DNA of 64,000 bases from CAZZHG01 sp964653655 (GTDB lineage Bacteria; Bdellovibrionota; FAC87; UBA2466), in the NCBI GenBank assembly GCA_964653655.1, contig CAZZHG010000004.1, forward strand, positions 22,562 through 86,561, read 5' to 3'. Shown piece after piece: positions 16,898 to 25,272 of this stretch. Position numbers and translations under genes: made by a program. Under the pieces are notes generated by a model. It had not been told where the DNA came from. It did no database searches and saw only the letters and a list, made by a program, of their open reading frames with translations. The first letter of the stretch is position 1; every line of letters begins with the position of its first letter.

Positions 16898-17995
16898 CTA
16901 TGCATAAACGCGGCCATAGCCGGAGATCATTTTTTCCAGGGAAAACCTTTCGCGGACGTCCCGTTTCGCCTGCGCCGCGACATCGCGGTACGCCGAGGGG
17001 TTCAAGTGAATCCGCCTCAGCTGCTGATAAAGAGAAAGCTCGTCGAGGCTGAAGAACAAAATGCCCTGCTTCGAAACCTGGCGATGGGGGGCGATGTCAC
17101 TGCAAACGCAAAGCAGGCCGGAAGCCATGGCCTCGAGAACCGCGACCGGATGGCCCTCGCTCTTCGAAGCCGAAACGAAGATGTCGCCTTTTTGCAAAAT
17201 CGGTCTCACGTCCTCTTGGAAGCCGGCGAAAAACACTTCGTTCTCGAGGCTATGCTCCTTCACGAAGGCTTGCACGATCGCCTCTTGCTCGGGCGTTCCC
17301 GCCCCCGCGTGGTGCAACTCGAACGGGATCTTCGCCCGCTTCAATTTCAAGCAGGTGCGAAGGACATGGATAAGATTTTTCTCCGGCGAAATCCGAGAAA
17401 CGTTCACGAGCCGTAACTTAGGAGTGAGAGCGGAAAGCGGCCGATCGAATTTTTCGAGATCGAGACCGTTCGACACCGTCACGATTTTCCGACGAGAAAG
17501 CGGACAGAGGAATCTCAAAGTATCGGTCACATAGTCCGAGACGCCGATGATGCGCGTGTAGAAGAGCGCGGCGAAACGGAAGAACCAAACGTATCTCCGT
17601 TTCTGCAAAAAATCGTGAAGCGTGTGGTGCGTGTGCACCAGCTTCAGCTTCGGGAAGCGAACCTTGAGCGCGACGGCGTACTCCGTGGGGCCGAAATCGT
17701 GAGTGTGAATGACGTCCAACTTCTGTTCCTTCACCAAGCGAATGAGCTCGGCGAGCAGCTTGAAATCGTAACCCTTGCCCTTGTCGTAAGTGTGGACGGG
17801 AACCCCGTGCTCGGCGAGCTGGGCGCCGATGCCGGCGAGTTTCGGAGTGTGGTAGGTGAAAAAGGAAAGAGATTGGGACTCCGACGGAGTATGAAGGGCG
17901 AGCTGCTCGAGCAAGCGCTCGATGCCCCCTTGATACAGATGTTCGACTAAATGTAGGACTCGAACCAAACCGCCCCCCGGATCACTCTCTAGCAT
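16898..17995 (-). CDS. Glycosyltransferase family 4 protein
   Basis: About 365 residues. GT-B motifs: LVEHLYQGGIERLL at the start, DVIHTHDFGP and LVHTHHTLHDF in the acceptor domain, TVSNGLDLEKF, VNVSRISPEKNL, and FVSASKSEGHPVAVLEAMA with the donor-binding E(x7)E pair. It transfers a nucleotide-activated sugar to a lipid-linked or polysaccharide acceptor in the cytoplasm. The start is unsettled: this ATG lacks a ribosome site, while a TTG eight codons later follows GGGGGGCGG. It is the first gene of the operon and is divergent from the GH26 genes. Confidence 0.88.
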   Translation of the reverse strand: MLESDPGGGLVRVLHLVEHLYQGGIERLLEQLALHTPSESQSLSFFTYHTPKLAGIGAQLAEHGVPVHTYDKGKGYDFKLLAELIRLVKEQKLDVIHTHDFGPTEYAVALKVRFPKLKLVHTHHTLHDFLQKRRYVWFFRFAALFYTRIIGVSDYVTDTLRFLCPLSRRKIVTVSNGLDLEKFDRPLSALTPKLRLVNVSRISPEKNLIHVLRTCLKLKRAKIPFELHHAGAGTPEQEAIVQAFVKEHSLENEVFFAGFQEDVRPILQKGDIFVSASKSEGHPVAVLEAMASGLLCVCSDIAPHRQVSKQGILFFSLDELSLYQQLRRIHLNPSAYRDVAAQAKRDVRERFSLEKMISGYGRVYA

Positions 17996-18257
17996 AAACC
18001 GAGTTCCTGCGGTTGAGCCAAATTGCCTCTGATTTCCATCGGTAAAATCTTCTCGCCAAAGTGGTGTCAAAATGCGGAGTCAGCCGTTCTTTGTGCGGAG
18101 CGGTCCACAAAAGTCTCCCGCTTCCGGCCCGCCTCGAAGCTAAATCCCGATATTGTTCTTCCGCATCGAGTCGTGGCCCTGGGTTTGCAATCTTCGATAC
18201 CGGCGCCAAAAAACGTTTTGGGGTTTACCGATTTTCAGACACAAGGAGTTCGAGTCG
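17996..18257. promoter_or_regulatory. Divergent intergenic region
   Basis: 262 bases between the glycosyltransferase operon and the first GH26 gene. It should carry promoters for both directions. I see no convincing -35/-10 pair, hairpin or repeat. The only clear site is ACAAGGAG at 18241-18248, the ribosome site of the GH26 gene. Confidence 0.4.
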
Positions 18258-19349
18258 ATGAAACTCAATCTTAGTTATCCAAAATATGCGTTCTGGCTTT
18301 GGACAATCCTCGGAAGCCTCACTGCTCAGGCTGTCCCGCTAAAAGTAGTGCCCAATGCCTCGGGCGGCATCTACCAAGGTGCTTTCCCGGATCTCACCTC
18401 TCCCCTTCCGGTCTTTTTCGAAAGTTACAAAATCAATCAGCTCGAAACGAAGCTCGTGAAACCGCTGGCCTGGGTCCAGGTCCAGGACGACTTCGCCGAC
18501 GGCATCTTCTTTCCCTGGGAGGCGGCGGAGTTCATCGGGAACCTCTCCAAGATTCCCTACATCCGCATGATGCCGATGTCGCGAAGGCAGCAGAACACGG
18601 GAGCCGATCCGATCTACTCGCTCCGCAACATCATCCGCGGGGATTTCGATTTCGACCTTCGGGAATACGCCCGGCAGGCGAAGGCGTTCGGATATCCGCT
18701 CATCATCGAGTTCGCTCCCGAGGCGAACGGCCGGTGGTACCCGTGGAACGGACTGTGGAACGGCGGCGGCACGACCAACGGTTACGGCGATCCGAATGTT
18801 CCGGACGGCCCGGAGCGCTTCCGCGATGCCTACCGGCACGTGGTCGACCTCTTCAACTTCGAAGGCGCCGATAACGTCACGTGGGTATTCCACGTCGACG
18901 CTCAGGCGAAGCCGGTCGCCCCTTGGAACACGATGGCCGAGTACTATCCCGGCGACGACTACGTCGACTGGATCGGGATCAGCGTCTTCGGTGCCCAATC
19001 GGTGTGGGACTACTGGAGCAGCTTCAGCGAAGTGCTTGATCCGGTATACGCCGAGCTGGCCGCGCTTTCCGTCGACAAACCGCTCTCCATCGCGGAGTTC
19101 GGCGTCATCGAGGATCCGAACGATCCGAACCGCAAGGCCAACTGGCTACGGGAAGCGATGACCATCATCCGCGACGGCCGCTACCCGCGGGTTCAGGCCA
19201 TCAGCTACTGGCACGAGCACGCTTGGTTGCCGACCAACGACAACAACCTGAGGCTCGACTCGAGCCCTCAGGCGCTGCGCGCCTACAACAACCTGCTCGC
19301 GGATCCGATCTTTCTCGGCGTGGCCGACGTAACTTGGCCCACGGAATGA
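18258..19349 (+). CDS. Secreted GH26-like beta-mannanase, copy 1
   Basis: 363 residues with a signal peptide ending near TAQAVP. GH26 features: YIRMMPMSRR, acid/base Glu155 in IIEFAPEANGRWYPWNG, the WNGGG loop, DYVDWIGISVFG and nucleophile Glu280 in SIAEFGVIEDP. GH26 enzymes cleave beta-1,4-mannan or mixed glucans. ACAAGGAG precedes the ATG by nine bases. It is followed by a terminator and then by a paralogue sharing the same blocks and length, so the pair arose by tandem duplication. In this context the enzymes probably act on the cell's own exopolysaccharide rather than on food. Confidence 0.88.
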   Translation: MKLNLSYPKYAFWLWTILGSLTAQAVPLKVVPNASGGIYQGAFPDLTSPLPVFFESYKINQLETKLVKPLAWVQVQDDFADGIFFPWEAAEFIGNLSKIPYIRMMPMSRRQQNTGADPIYSLRNIIRGDFDFDLREYARQAKAFGYPLIIEFAPEANGRWYPWNGLWNGGGTTNGYGDPNVPDGPERFRDAYRHVVDLFNFEGADNVTWVFHVDAQAKPVAPWNTMAEYYPGDDYVDWIGISVFGAQSVWDYWSSFSEVLDPVYAELAALSVDKPLSIAEFGVIEDPNDPNRKANWLREAMTIIRDGRYPRVQAISYWHEHAWLPTNDNNLRLDSSPQALRAYNNLLADPIFLGVADVTWPTE

Positions 19350-19359
19350 ATACAAAATA

Positions 19360-19398
19360 GGTCGGGGCCTCCTTTCGGGGGCCCCGGCCGCGCTTTTT
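19360..19398 (+). terminator. Rho-independent terminator between the GH26 genes
   Basis: A GC-rich stem (19360-19372 with 19377-19389, allowing G-T pairs) is followed by GCGC and five T residues. Confidence 0.85.
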
Positions 19399-19416
19399 CA
19401 AATGGGGGAGGCACAA

Positions 19417-20592
19417 ATGAGCTCACGCATGAAGGATGTCACCTGGCGACTTTTTCTTGTCGGAGTCATTACGACACTGGTAGGTGGAGGCTGCGCCAAA
19501 TCGAATCCTCCGCAGACACAGCGTCTGGTCCCGCCGGCCCCCACTAAATTCTCTCTCCGCGAAAACGTTTTGAATCCTCCCGAAGTCGGCATCTACCACG
19601 GCGCTTTTCCCGACATTCAGTTCGATCGTGGCGCGATTACGAGCAGCATCTCCGCGATGGAGCGTTTGGCCGAAAAGAACCTCGCTTGGGTTCAATACGA
19701 GAACGACTGGTCGAAAACGACCGAGTTTCCTTGGGTAGTGGTTCAATCCATCGCTTCGAGCAACCGGTTGCCTTACATCCGCATTCTCCCTAGAAGCCGC
19801 CCGGAGCAGAATTTGGGCCAGGACCCGGTTTATTCCATGGACAATTTCCTCGCCGGGTACTTCGACGACACCCTGCGGGACTGGGCGCGCATGGCGAAAG
19901 CCTCGAACACCAAGCTCGTGGTGGAGTTCGCCCCCGAAGTGAACGGCAGCTGGTACCCCTGGAACGGGGCATGGAACGGAGGGGCGGAAACCGGCGGCTA
20001 CGGCGACCCGAAACTCGCCGACGGCCCCGAGCGCTTCCGCGACGTATACCGCCGGGTGATCGATATTTTCCGCCAGGCCGGCAACGACAAGATCACTTGG
20101 ATCTTCCACGTTGATTCCCAGCCGCAACCGAAGGAGGCGTGGAATGCGATGGCCAATTACTTCCCCGGAGACGATTACATCGACTGGATCGGTGTCAGCG
20201 CTTTCGGCGCTCAGCAGCCGGGCGATTACTGGGAAAGCTTCTCCGACGTACTCGACGGGACCTACAACGAGCTGGTCGCTATCTCTCCGCTCAAGCCCGT
20301 GGCCGTCGTCGAGTTCGGTGTCATCGAGAAACCCGGCGATCCGACGGCGAAGGCCACATGGATCAAAGAAGCTTTGGAGAGTCTGAAGACCGGCTGGTTC
20401 CCCCACGTGAAAGCCATCAGCTATTGGCACGAGCGTTCGGTCGGAATGAGCCCCGCGTTCTCGCTCCGCATCGACACCAGCGCCGCCGCGCTAGGCGCCT
20501 ACCGTGCGGGAGTGGCGGGAGACTTCTTCGCGACGGAGGCGAAGTTCACTCCGGTCGGCGACGACGTAATCCGCCGGTCAGTTTCGCCTTGA
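19417..20592 (+). CDS. GH26-like glycoside hydrolase, copy 2, probable lipoprotein
   Basis: 391 residues. Start chosen at the ATG five to six bases after GGGGGAGG. The N-terminus has a hydrophobic segment followed by VGGGCAKS, a weak lipobox (Gly at -3), so this copy may be membrane-anchored while copy 1 is released. Catalytic residues parallel copy 1: acid/base Glu174 in EFAPEVNGSWYPWNG and nucleophile Glu299 in VVEFGVIEKP. DYIDWIGVSAFGAQ and ISYWHER are shared almost word for word with copy 1. Its last 47 bases overlap the convergent flippase gene. Confidence 0.87.
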   Translation: MSSRMKDVTWRLFLVGVITTLVGGGCAKSNPPQTQRLVPPAPTKFSLRENVLNPPEVGIYHGAFPDIQFDRGAITSSISAMERLAEKNLAWVQYENDWSKTTEFPWVVVQSIASSNRLPYIRILPRSRPEQNLGQDPVYSMDNFLAGYFDDTLRDWARMAKASNTKLVVEFAPEVNGSWYPWNGAWNGGAETGGYGDPKLADGPERFRDVYRRVIDIFRQAGNDKITWIFHVDSQPQPKEAWNAMANYFPGDDYIDWIGVSAFGAQQPGDYWESFSDVLDGTYNELVAISPLKPVAVVEFGVIEKPGDPTAKATWIKEALESLKTGWFPHVKAISYWHERSVGMSPAFSLRIDTSAAALGAYRAGVAGDFFATEAKFTPVGDDVIRRSVSP

Positions 20593-22045
20593 GATAGGCG
20601 GTCTCGTCTTCTTTGATCAGCCCGGTCGGAACACAGGCGGCAAATACCAGCGCCGTGTACCCGGCCGCGCTGATCGCAAGCAGCCAAAAGAGATTTTCGA
20701 TTCTTCCGTCTAGACCGAACCAGAGTCCCGCGGCGATCGCCGTACTCACCGCCGCGATTCCCGCAATCTGTCCCCAGGGCAGATAATCCCGCCACGAAAG
20801 GGCCATGAGTTTACGGGCCGCCGCCGAGTAGAGAACCAGCGTGAACAAATCCGAGACCAATTTTCCGACGAGAGCGCCCATCGGTCCGAACTGCAGCGCC
20901 CCTCCGATGACGAGCGCTATCGTATAGACCGCCGCCCATCCCTGAAGTTTCAGCACGAGCCCCGTGCGGGCGAACACCCGGAAAAGGATCTCCGGCGAAA
21001 AACCGGTAAGTAAGAGCGTAAGCGTGAAAACCTGAAAGTAGCGCGCGCTTTCGAAGTACGTCTCCGAAAAGAGAAACGTGATGACGGGTACTGCGAAAAA
21101 GAACAGGTAAACCGCTATCGGAATCTGAAAGAGCGAAATCTTCCGTATCGTCGAATGCCAAAGCTGCTTCACCTTCGGGGCATTCTGCAACCGGCGCGCT
21201 TCGACCATCTCGAAGGACATGAGATCGGTCATTGTGTTCGAAACACTTCCGATCAGCGGGACTTCGAAGCAGCCGACCGCGTAGATCGTGAACTCACGCA
21301 CGGGAAAAAGAGCCGAGATGACGAACTTGTCGAGTTTCAGCGCCGCCCCGATGAGATTTTTCATTCCCTGCGGGAGCCCGAAACGGACCTGCTCGCCTAG
21401 ATGGCGCTGGGCGATGGCGCGCGCCTGCGCACGGGGGAGCCGAGTCGCCCGCACTCGACCGACGTTGAAAGCAAAGAGCGCCGCGAACTTCGCGAAGGCA
21501 AGGACCGCAAGCCCCAGAAACACGGCTTCCAGCGAGTGGAAGAAATAGAATCCCCCGACGATAACCCCGGCTTTTACCGCTTCGTAGGCGACGCTAAGGA
21601 TTATCGCGCTCTTTATCTCGTCGAGAACCGTCAGATAGTGCTCGAAATGCTGGGCGGGAATCGAGAAGAGTACGAACAGAGCGAAGAGCGGAAAGACATC
21701 GGCGAGCGCAGGATTGTGAAACCACTCGGAGATGGGCTGGCGGAAGGCCACGAGGCAGAAGCCGAACACGGTCGCCAGCGCCGTATCGAAGCGCATCGCA
21801 TTGAAGGAAAAGATCCCCTCTTTCCCCGGGTATGTCTTGATGAAATAGAATAGCCCGTTGTCCATTCCCATGTGCCCGATGCCCATCAGGAACAGATAAA
21901 TCAGAATCAGTTGCTTGTAAGAGCCGTAGGCCTCGACCGTGAGATACCGGCTGAGAAAGACGGGAACGAGAAAGCCCGCCACGACCACCGCGAGGTGGCC
22001 TATGGAGAGAAGAACTGTCTTTTCGAAGTGAGCTTTGTCCGACAT
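20546..22045 (-). CDS. Wzx-like polysaccharide flippase (MOP superfamily)
   Basis: 499 residues with about 12-14 hydrophobic segments spread over the length, of the O-antigen/teichoic acid flippase type: an early VFLSRYLTVEAYGSYKQLIL block and a later GFSPEILFRVFARTGL. It would move lipid-linked repeat units across the inner membrane for polymerisation by the Wzy-like protein encoded at 25-26.5 kb. Start ATG lacks a clear ribosome site and a GTG lies two codons upstream. The C-terminus overlaps the GH26 gene on the other strand. Confidence 0.85.
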   Translation of the reverse strand: MSDKAHFEKTVLLSIGHLAVVVAGFLVPVFLSRYLTVEAYGSYKQLILIYLFLMGIGHMGMDNGLFYFIKTYPGKEGIFSFNAMRFDTALATVFGFCLVAFRQPISEWFHNPALADVFPLFALFVLFSIPAQHFEHYLTVLDEIKSAIILSVAYEAVKAGVIVGGFYFFHSLEAVFLGLAVLAFAKFAALFAFNVGRVRATRLPRAQARAIAQRHLGEQVRFGLPQGMKNLIGAALKLDKFVISALFPVREFTIYAVGCFEVPLIGSVSNTMTDLMSFEMVEARRLQNAPKVKQLWHSTIRKISLFQIPIAVYLFFFAVPVITFLFSETYFESARYFQVFTLTLLLTGFSPEILFRVFARTGLVLKLQGWAAVYTIALVIGGALQFGPMGALVGKLVSDLFTLVLYSAAARKLMALSWRDYLPWGQIAGIAAVSTAIAAGLWFGLDGRIENLFWLLAISAAGYTALVFAACVPTGLIKEDETAYLKAKLTGGLRRRRPE

Positions 22046-22125
22046 GCCCACGAGAAAGCTAAAGGTTTAGGGGGAACGTCGCAATGGTTTTGCGCTCCCC
22101 ACATGGCCTTTACTTAGACTCTCAC

Positions 22126-22672
22126 GTCTACGTAGACATATTCCTTTGCGTCTACTTCGACGTAAGCGTGAACGTGCCCATATACGGAGGACTCATTGTG
22201 TCCAACCGCCTTTCCCACGAAAACCTCCGGGTCTACCAGACGAGCGTCCAATTCCTTGCGTATGCCTCCCAGATATTGAATTCGCTCCCCCGCGGGAACT
22301 CCGACCTATCGGATCAATTGCGTCGCGCCTCCGCATCGATCCCCTTAAACATCGCCGAGGGCGCTGGAAAGACGGGACGCGCGGACGCGGCGAGATACTT
22401 CGCTTCGGCACGTGGATCGGCTCTGGAATGCGGGGCCGTATTGGACGCAATGGAGATACTCAACCTCGTTGCGCCGGAAGAGACACGTCGCGGCAAAGGG
22501 CTCTTGGTGTCCATCGCCTCCATGCTCTCCAAGCTGGCTCGCTACTACGGGGAGAGGAAGTCCAAGTGAGGGTATAGGTGCAAGGTCACGCACACGTCTA
22601 GGAAGCGGCTTCACGTTCACGTCTACGCGGACGTTGACGCATACGCACAAGCGTAAGCGTAGGCGTATACGT
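22126..22672. mobile_element. Candidate mobile element: inverted hexamer repeats around a four-helix-bundle gene
   Basis: Flanks of the S23-like gene form an inverted pair: 22148-22176 and 22612-22640 agree in 23 of 29 positions as reverse complements. Outside the left arm is a perfect 12-base palindrome (22126-22137). From 22613 the right flank consists of ten consecutive 6-base units, six of form ACGNNN and then four of form ANNCGT. Flanking genes do not need the segment, and it interrupts the otherwise tight exopolysaccharide region. No transposase is present, so movement, if any, would rely on another factor. The exact ends are not defined by a target duplication I can see. Confidence 0.55.
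22198..22569 (+). CDS. Four-helix-bundle protein, 23S rRNA intervening-sequence (S23) family
   Basis: 123 residues, GTG start with GGAGG seven bases upstream. It has the family signature DQLRRASASIPLNIAEGAGK at about 39-58 and heptad-like helices throughout. Related proteins are encoded in intervening sequences of 23S rRNA genes and as free-standing genes. The Avd protein of diversity-generating retroelements has the same fold. No reverse transcriptase or variable repeat is present here, so a retroelement role is not supported. It lies between inverted, hexamer-periodic repeats. Confidence 0.88.
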   Translation: MSNRLSHENLRVYQTSVQFLAYASQILNSLPRGNSDLSDQLRRASASIPLNIAEGAGKTGRADAARYFASARGSALECGAVLDAMEILNLVAPEETRRGKGLLVSIASMLSKLARYYGERKSK

Positions 22673-22899
22673 TCCCCGGAATCGTAGCACCCCACGCAAC
22701 GGTATCGTTTCGACCGAAGCGAAGAATTTACCGGTCCCCTTTCGCCCCACCCACCCTTTTTCTCAAGGAAATATGCGTAACTTAGGGCCCCGGGAGCCCC
22801 CATCCGGTGGCACGGACTCTGCACAATACGATCGTGTCTGTTTCTCTCGGCGGGCTCGGCACTTGGAGGGGCCGGAACCACCGGGAGATGGGGGAATGT
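22573..22899. other. Intergenic segment between the element and the polysaccharide operon
   Basis: The first 100 bases are the right repeat flank of the four-helix-bundle element. The rest leads into the sugar transferase gene. A GGGGGA ribosome site stands before its ATG at 22900. No convincing promoter hexamers were found. Confidence 0.4.
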
Positions 22900-23568
22900 A
22901 TGAATCAGTATTTCTCACGCAACGCTGAGGCCATCCGTTCCAGCTACTCTCTCTCGTTCGATTTCGAAGCCGCCGCTCTTCCGTCGCTCCGGTACCTGGC
23001 CATTCAAGCGATCGAAAGCCTTCTGGCTCTGGCGCTACTCGCCGTGGCGAGCCCCGTGCTCGTCGTCTGCGTCATCGCCATCAAGCTCTCTTCCCGCGGG
23101 CCCGCGTTCTACAAACAGGAGCGCGTGGGCAGGGGCGGCAAGAACTTCACCATTTTCAAGCTGCGCACGATGAGCGTGGACGCCGAACGGGAGACCGGCC
23201 CTGTCCTCTCCTGGAAGGCGGACCCCCGGGTGACCTCGCTCGGAAATTTCCTGAGAAAGACTCACCTCGACGAACTGCCACAGCTGTTCAACGTCATGCG
23301 CGGAGAGATGGGACTCGTGGGTCCCCGCCCCGAGCGCCCGTTTTTCGTGAACCGATTCCGAAACGAAGTCCCGAATTACCGCAAGCGCGAACAGGTAAAG
23401 CCGGGAATCACCGGCCTCGCCCAGGTTTGCTGCGGCTACGACGCCACCCCGGAAGAGAAGCTCGAGTTCGATCTTCTCTACATCCGCCATCGGACGTCGA
23501 TTGCGATTTATTGCCTGATTTTCTATTACACCGCGAAGAAAGTTCTCTTCGCACCGGCCAGCGCGTGA
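22900..23568 (+). CDS. Initiating sugar transferase (monotopic phosphoglycosyl transferase)
   Basis: 222 residues of the bacterial sugar transferase family. It links the first sugar-1-phosphate to undecaprenyl phosphate. One re-entrant N-terminal hydrophobic helix (about 30-57) is followed by KLSSRGPAFYKQERVG, FTIFKLRTM, the catalytic Asp-Glu pair in THLDELPQLFNVMRGEM, GLVGPRPERP and VKPGITGLAQV. It lacks the large N-terminal multi-membrane domain of WbaP/WcaJ. It heads a collinear operon of eight genes. The start was chosen for GGGGGA spacing. Longer readings add an atypical N-terminus. Confidence 0.93.
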   Translation: MNQYFSRNAEAIRSSYSLSFDFEAAALPSLRYLAIQAIESLLALALLAVASPVLVVCVIAIKLSSRGPAFYKQERVGRGGKNFTIFKLRTMSVDAERETGPVLSWKADPRVTSLGNFLRKTHLDELPQLFNVMRGEMGLVGPRPERPFFVNRFRNEVPNYRKREQVKPGITGLAQVCCGYDATPEEKLEFDLLYIRHRTSIAIYCLIFYYTAKKVLFAPASA

Positions 23569-23579
23569 GGGAGAGGACG

Positions 23580-24431
23580 TTGGGAAGACTGGCTCTGACC
23601 ATCGACGTGGAAGATTGGTTCTGCGTCCGGAACATGGGTAACGCCATTTCGCTCGGCGAATGGAACGCCCACGAGCTGCGCGTCCGCATCGGTCTAGACT
23701 TCATCCTCGAAGAACTGGCGAAGAGAAACATCAAGGCGACCTTTTTCGTTCTCGGCTGGATCGCCGAAAAGTGCCCCGGAATCGTCGGGGAGCTCGTGGC
23801 GGAAGGCCACGAGATCGCAAGCCACGGCTACAACCACCAGCCTGTCGGTTCGATGAGCGCTCTCGATTTCCGGGAAGACGTGAAGGCCTCTCTCAAAATT
23901 CTCTCGGAGCAGGCGAAGCGCCCTATCCTGGGCTACCGCGCTCCAAGCTTCTCCATTACCCACGACACTTTTTGGGCGCTGGGCGTGCTGAGAGAGCTCG
24001 GCTTCGTCTACGACAGCAGCATTTTCCCCGTACGCCACCCGGACTACGGCATTTCCGATTTTCCGCGTTCCGCAACCCGCGTCTCCGGAATTCTCGAAGT
24101 CCCAATGAGCACCGTGAAAGTGCTGGGCGTGCAGGTGCCCATCTCGGGCGGCGGATACTTCCGGCTTTATCCATACGCGCTTACGAAGAGGCTACTCGAG
24201 CGCGCGCAGTCCGAGGGCGACGTGGTCCTCTACTTCCATCCCTGGGAGTTCGACGCGGATCAGCCACGGGTGAACCTGCCGGCCCTAAAGCGGTTCCGGC
24301 ATTACGTGGGACTTTCGAGGAACCGGGCGAAGTTTCGCCGGCTTCTCGACGATTTTTCTTTCTGCCCCATGCGGGAGTTGGTGGGAGCAACCGCCGTTCT
24401 GGAACGAGCCAGCGGCGGACTTGGAACCTAG
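23580..24431 (+). CDS. Polysaccharide deacetylase, PEP-CTERM-locus type
   Basis: About 283 residues. NodB-fold metal-dependent deacetylase: TIDVEDWF with the metal-binding Asp, KATFFVLGW, EIASHGYNH with the two metal His, GYRAPSFSIT, and the C-terminal YFHPWEFDADQPR block seen in the DUF3473-bearing subfamily linked to exosortase/PEP-CTERM loci. No exosortase gene occurs in the window. Removes N- or O-acetyl groups from the polymer or lipid-linked intermediate. TTG start with GGAGAGGA upstream. A GTG overlapping the previous stop is the alternative. Confidence 0.88.
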   Translation: MGRLALTIDVEDWFCVRNMGNAISLGEWNAHELRVRIGLDFILEELAKRNIKATFFVLGWIAEKCPGIVGELVAEGHEIASHGYNHQPVGSMSALDFREDVKASLKILSEQAKRPILGYRAPSFSITHDTFWALGVLRELGFVYDSSIFPVRHPDYGISDFPRSATRVSGILEVPMSTVKVLGVQVPISGGGYFRLYPYALTKRLLERAQSEGDVVLYFHPWEFDADQPRVNLPALKRFRHYVGLSRNRAKFRRLLDDFSFCPMRELVGATAVLERASGGLGT

Positions 24432-24452
24432 TGGAAGCTGAGGAGGCTGGGC

Positions 24453-25265
24453 ATGGAAATCGCGCGTAAACACATCACGACGATTCTTACCGTAGCGCTG
24501 TTCGCGGCGGGGGCTTTGGTCTACGACTTTTTCGCTCCGGAACAATACGAGGTTCTGGGCCGGGTGACGGTTCACCGTACCCAAGTGGAAGCTCCGAACG
24601 CTTCCACCGAGGAATCGAAGAACCGCTGGATTTGGGTTCGGGACGGGTACGCCATCAAGGACTCGCTCCTCTCCCAGGAGCTTCTGAGCTCGATACTCGC
24701 GAAAAGCTCGCTCCTTCAGGGACGCTACAAAGAATTTCTCCGGGACAACGACGGACTCATCAAGGAATCCGTGAAACGGGGCCTCGGTGATTCGGATCTC
24801 CAAATCCAATTCCTCGCCGACTTCCGCCGCTCAATCGAGGTCGACTACCTCGGCGGCGATGCCTTCACTTTCGTCATCACGGTGCGCGACAAGTCACCCA
24901 TCCTCGCGAAGGAAGTGGTAACCGTCCTCGTCGACAGACTGCGCTCCATCGTGATCGAGGACACGGAGAAGGCTTACGATCAGTCGCTACTCGCCCTTCA
25001 GGAGGAGTTGCGCAGCAACACGACTCCGGAAATCCGCGCTCATCTCGCCGACACCTACCGGGGGCTGCTCAGCTCGAAAGTGCTGTTCGCGGCGGGAGCC
25101 TCGCGCCGGGTGGAGGTGGTTCAGGCTCCTTCCATTCCCCTCACTCCGATTTGGCCCAAGATCGATCGCTTGCTGATTCTGGCCATGGTGGCCGGTCTCG
25201 CGATGGGCCTGCTCCTCGAGTACGTTTTCGCCTGGAGCAAACAGCAGCAGCCGCAGGCTGCCTGA
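24453..25265 (+). CDS. Wzz-like chain-length determinant protein
   Basis: 270 residues. Two membrane segments (about 8-27 and 235-257) flank a periplasmic domain with a predicted helical region (about 150-225). A Pro-containing PSIPLTPIWPK segment precedes the second membrane span, as in Wzz/PCP proteins. No cytoplasmic tyrosine kinase domain is attached, and none is encoded nearby. It sets the chain length of the polymer made by the adjacent Wzy-like protein. GGAGG lies six bases before the ATG. Confidence 0.82.
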   Translation: MEIARKHITTILTVALFAAGALVYDFFAPEQYEVLGRVTVHRTQVEAPNASTEESKNRWIWVRDGYAIKDSLLSQELLSSILAKSSLLQGRYKEFLRDNDGLIKESVKRGLGDSDLQIQFLADFRRSIEVDYLGGDAFTFVITVRDKSPILAKEVVTVLVDRLRSIVIEDTEKAYDQSLLALQEELRSNTTPEIRAHLADTYRGLLSSKVLFAAGASRRVEVVQAPSIPLTPIWPKIDRLLILAMVAGLAMGLLLEYVFAWSKQQQPQAA

Positions 25266-25272
25266 GGGAGTC

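Noticed and set aside
18061..18261. Small + strand frames in the divergent region before GH26 copy 1
   Set aside because: No ribosome site, composition unlike the neighbours, and the true start of the GH26 gene follows ACAAGGAG.
22198..22569. Diversity-generating retroelement based on the Avd-like fold
   Set aside because: No reverse transcriptase, template repeat or variable repeat with adenine-specific changes is visible. The family resemblance alone is not enough.
22613..22672. CRISPR-like array in the hexamer repeats
   Set aside because: Units are 6 bases without spacers. No cas gene and no 25-40-base direct repeats are present.
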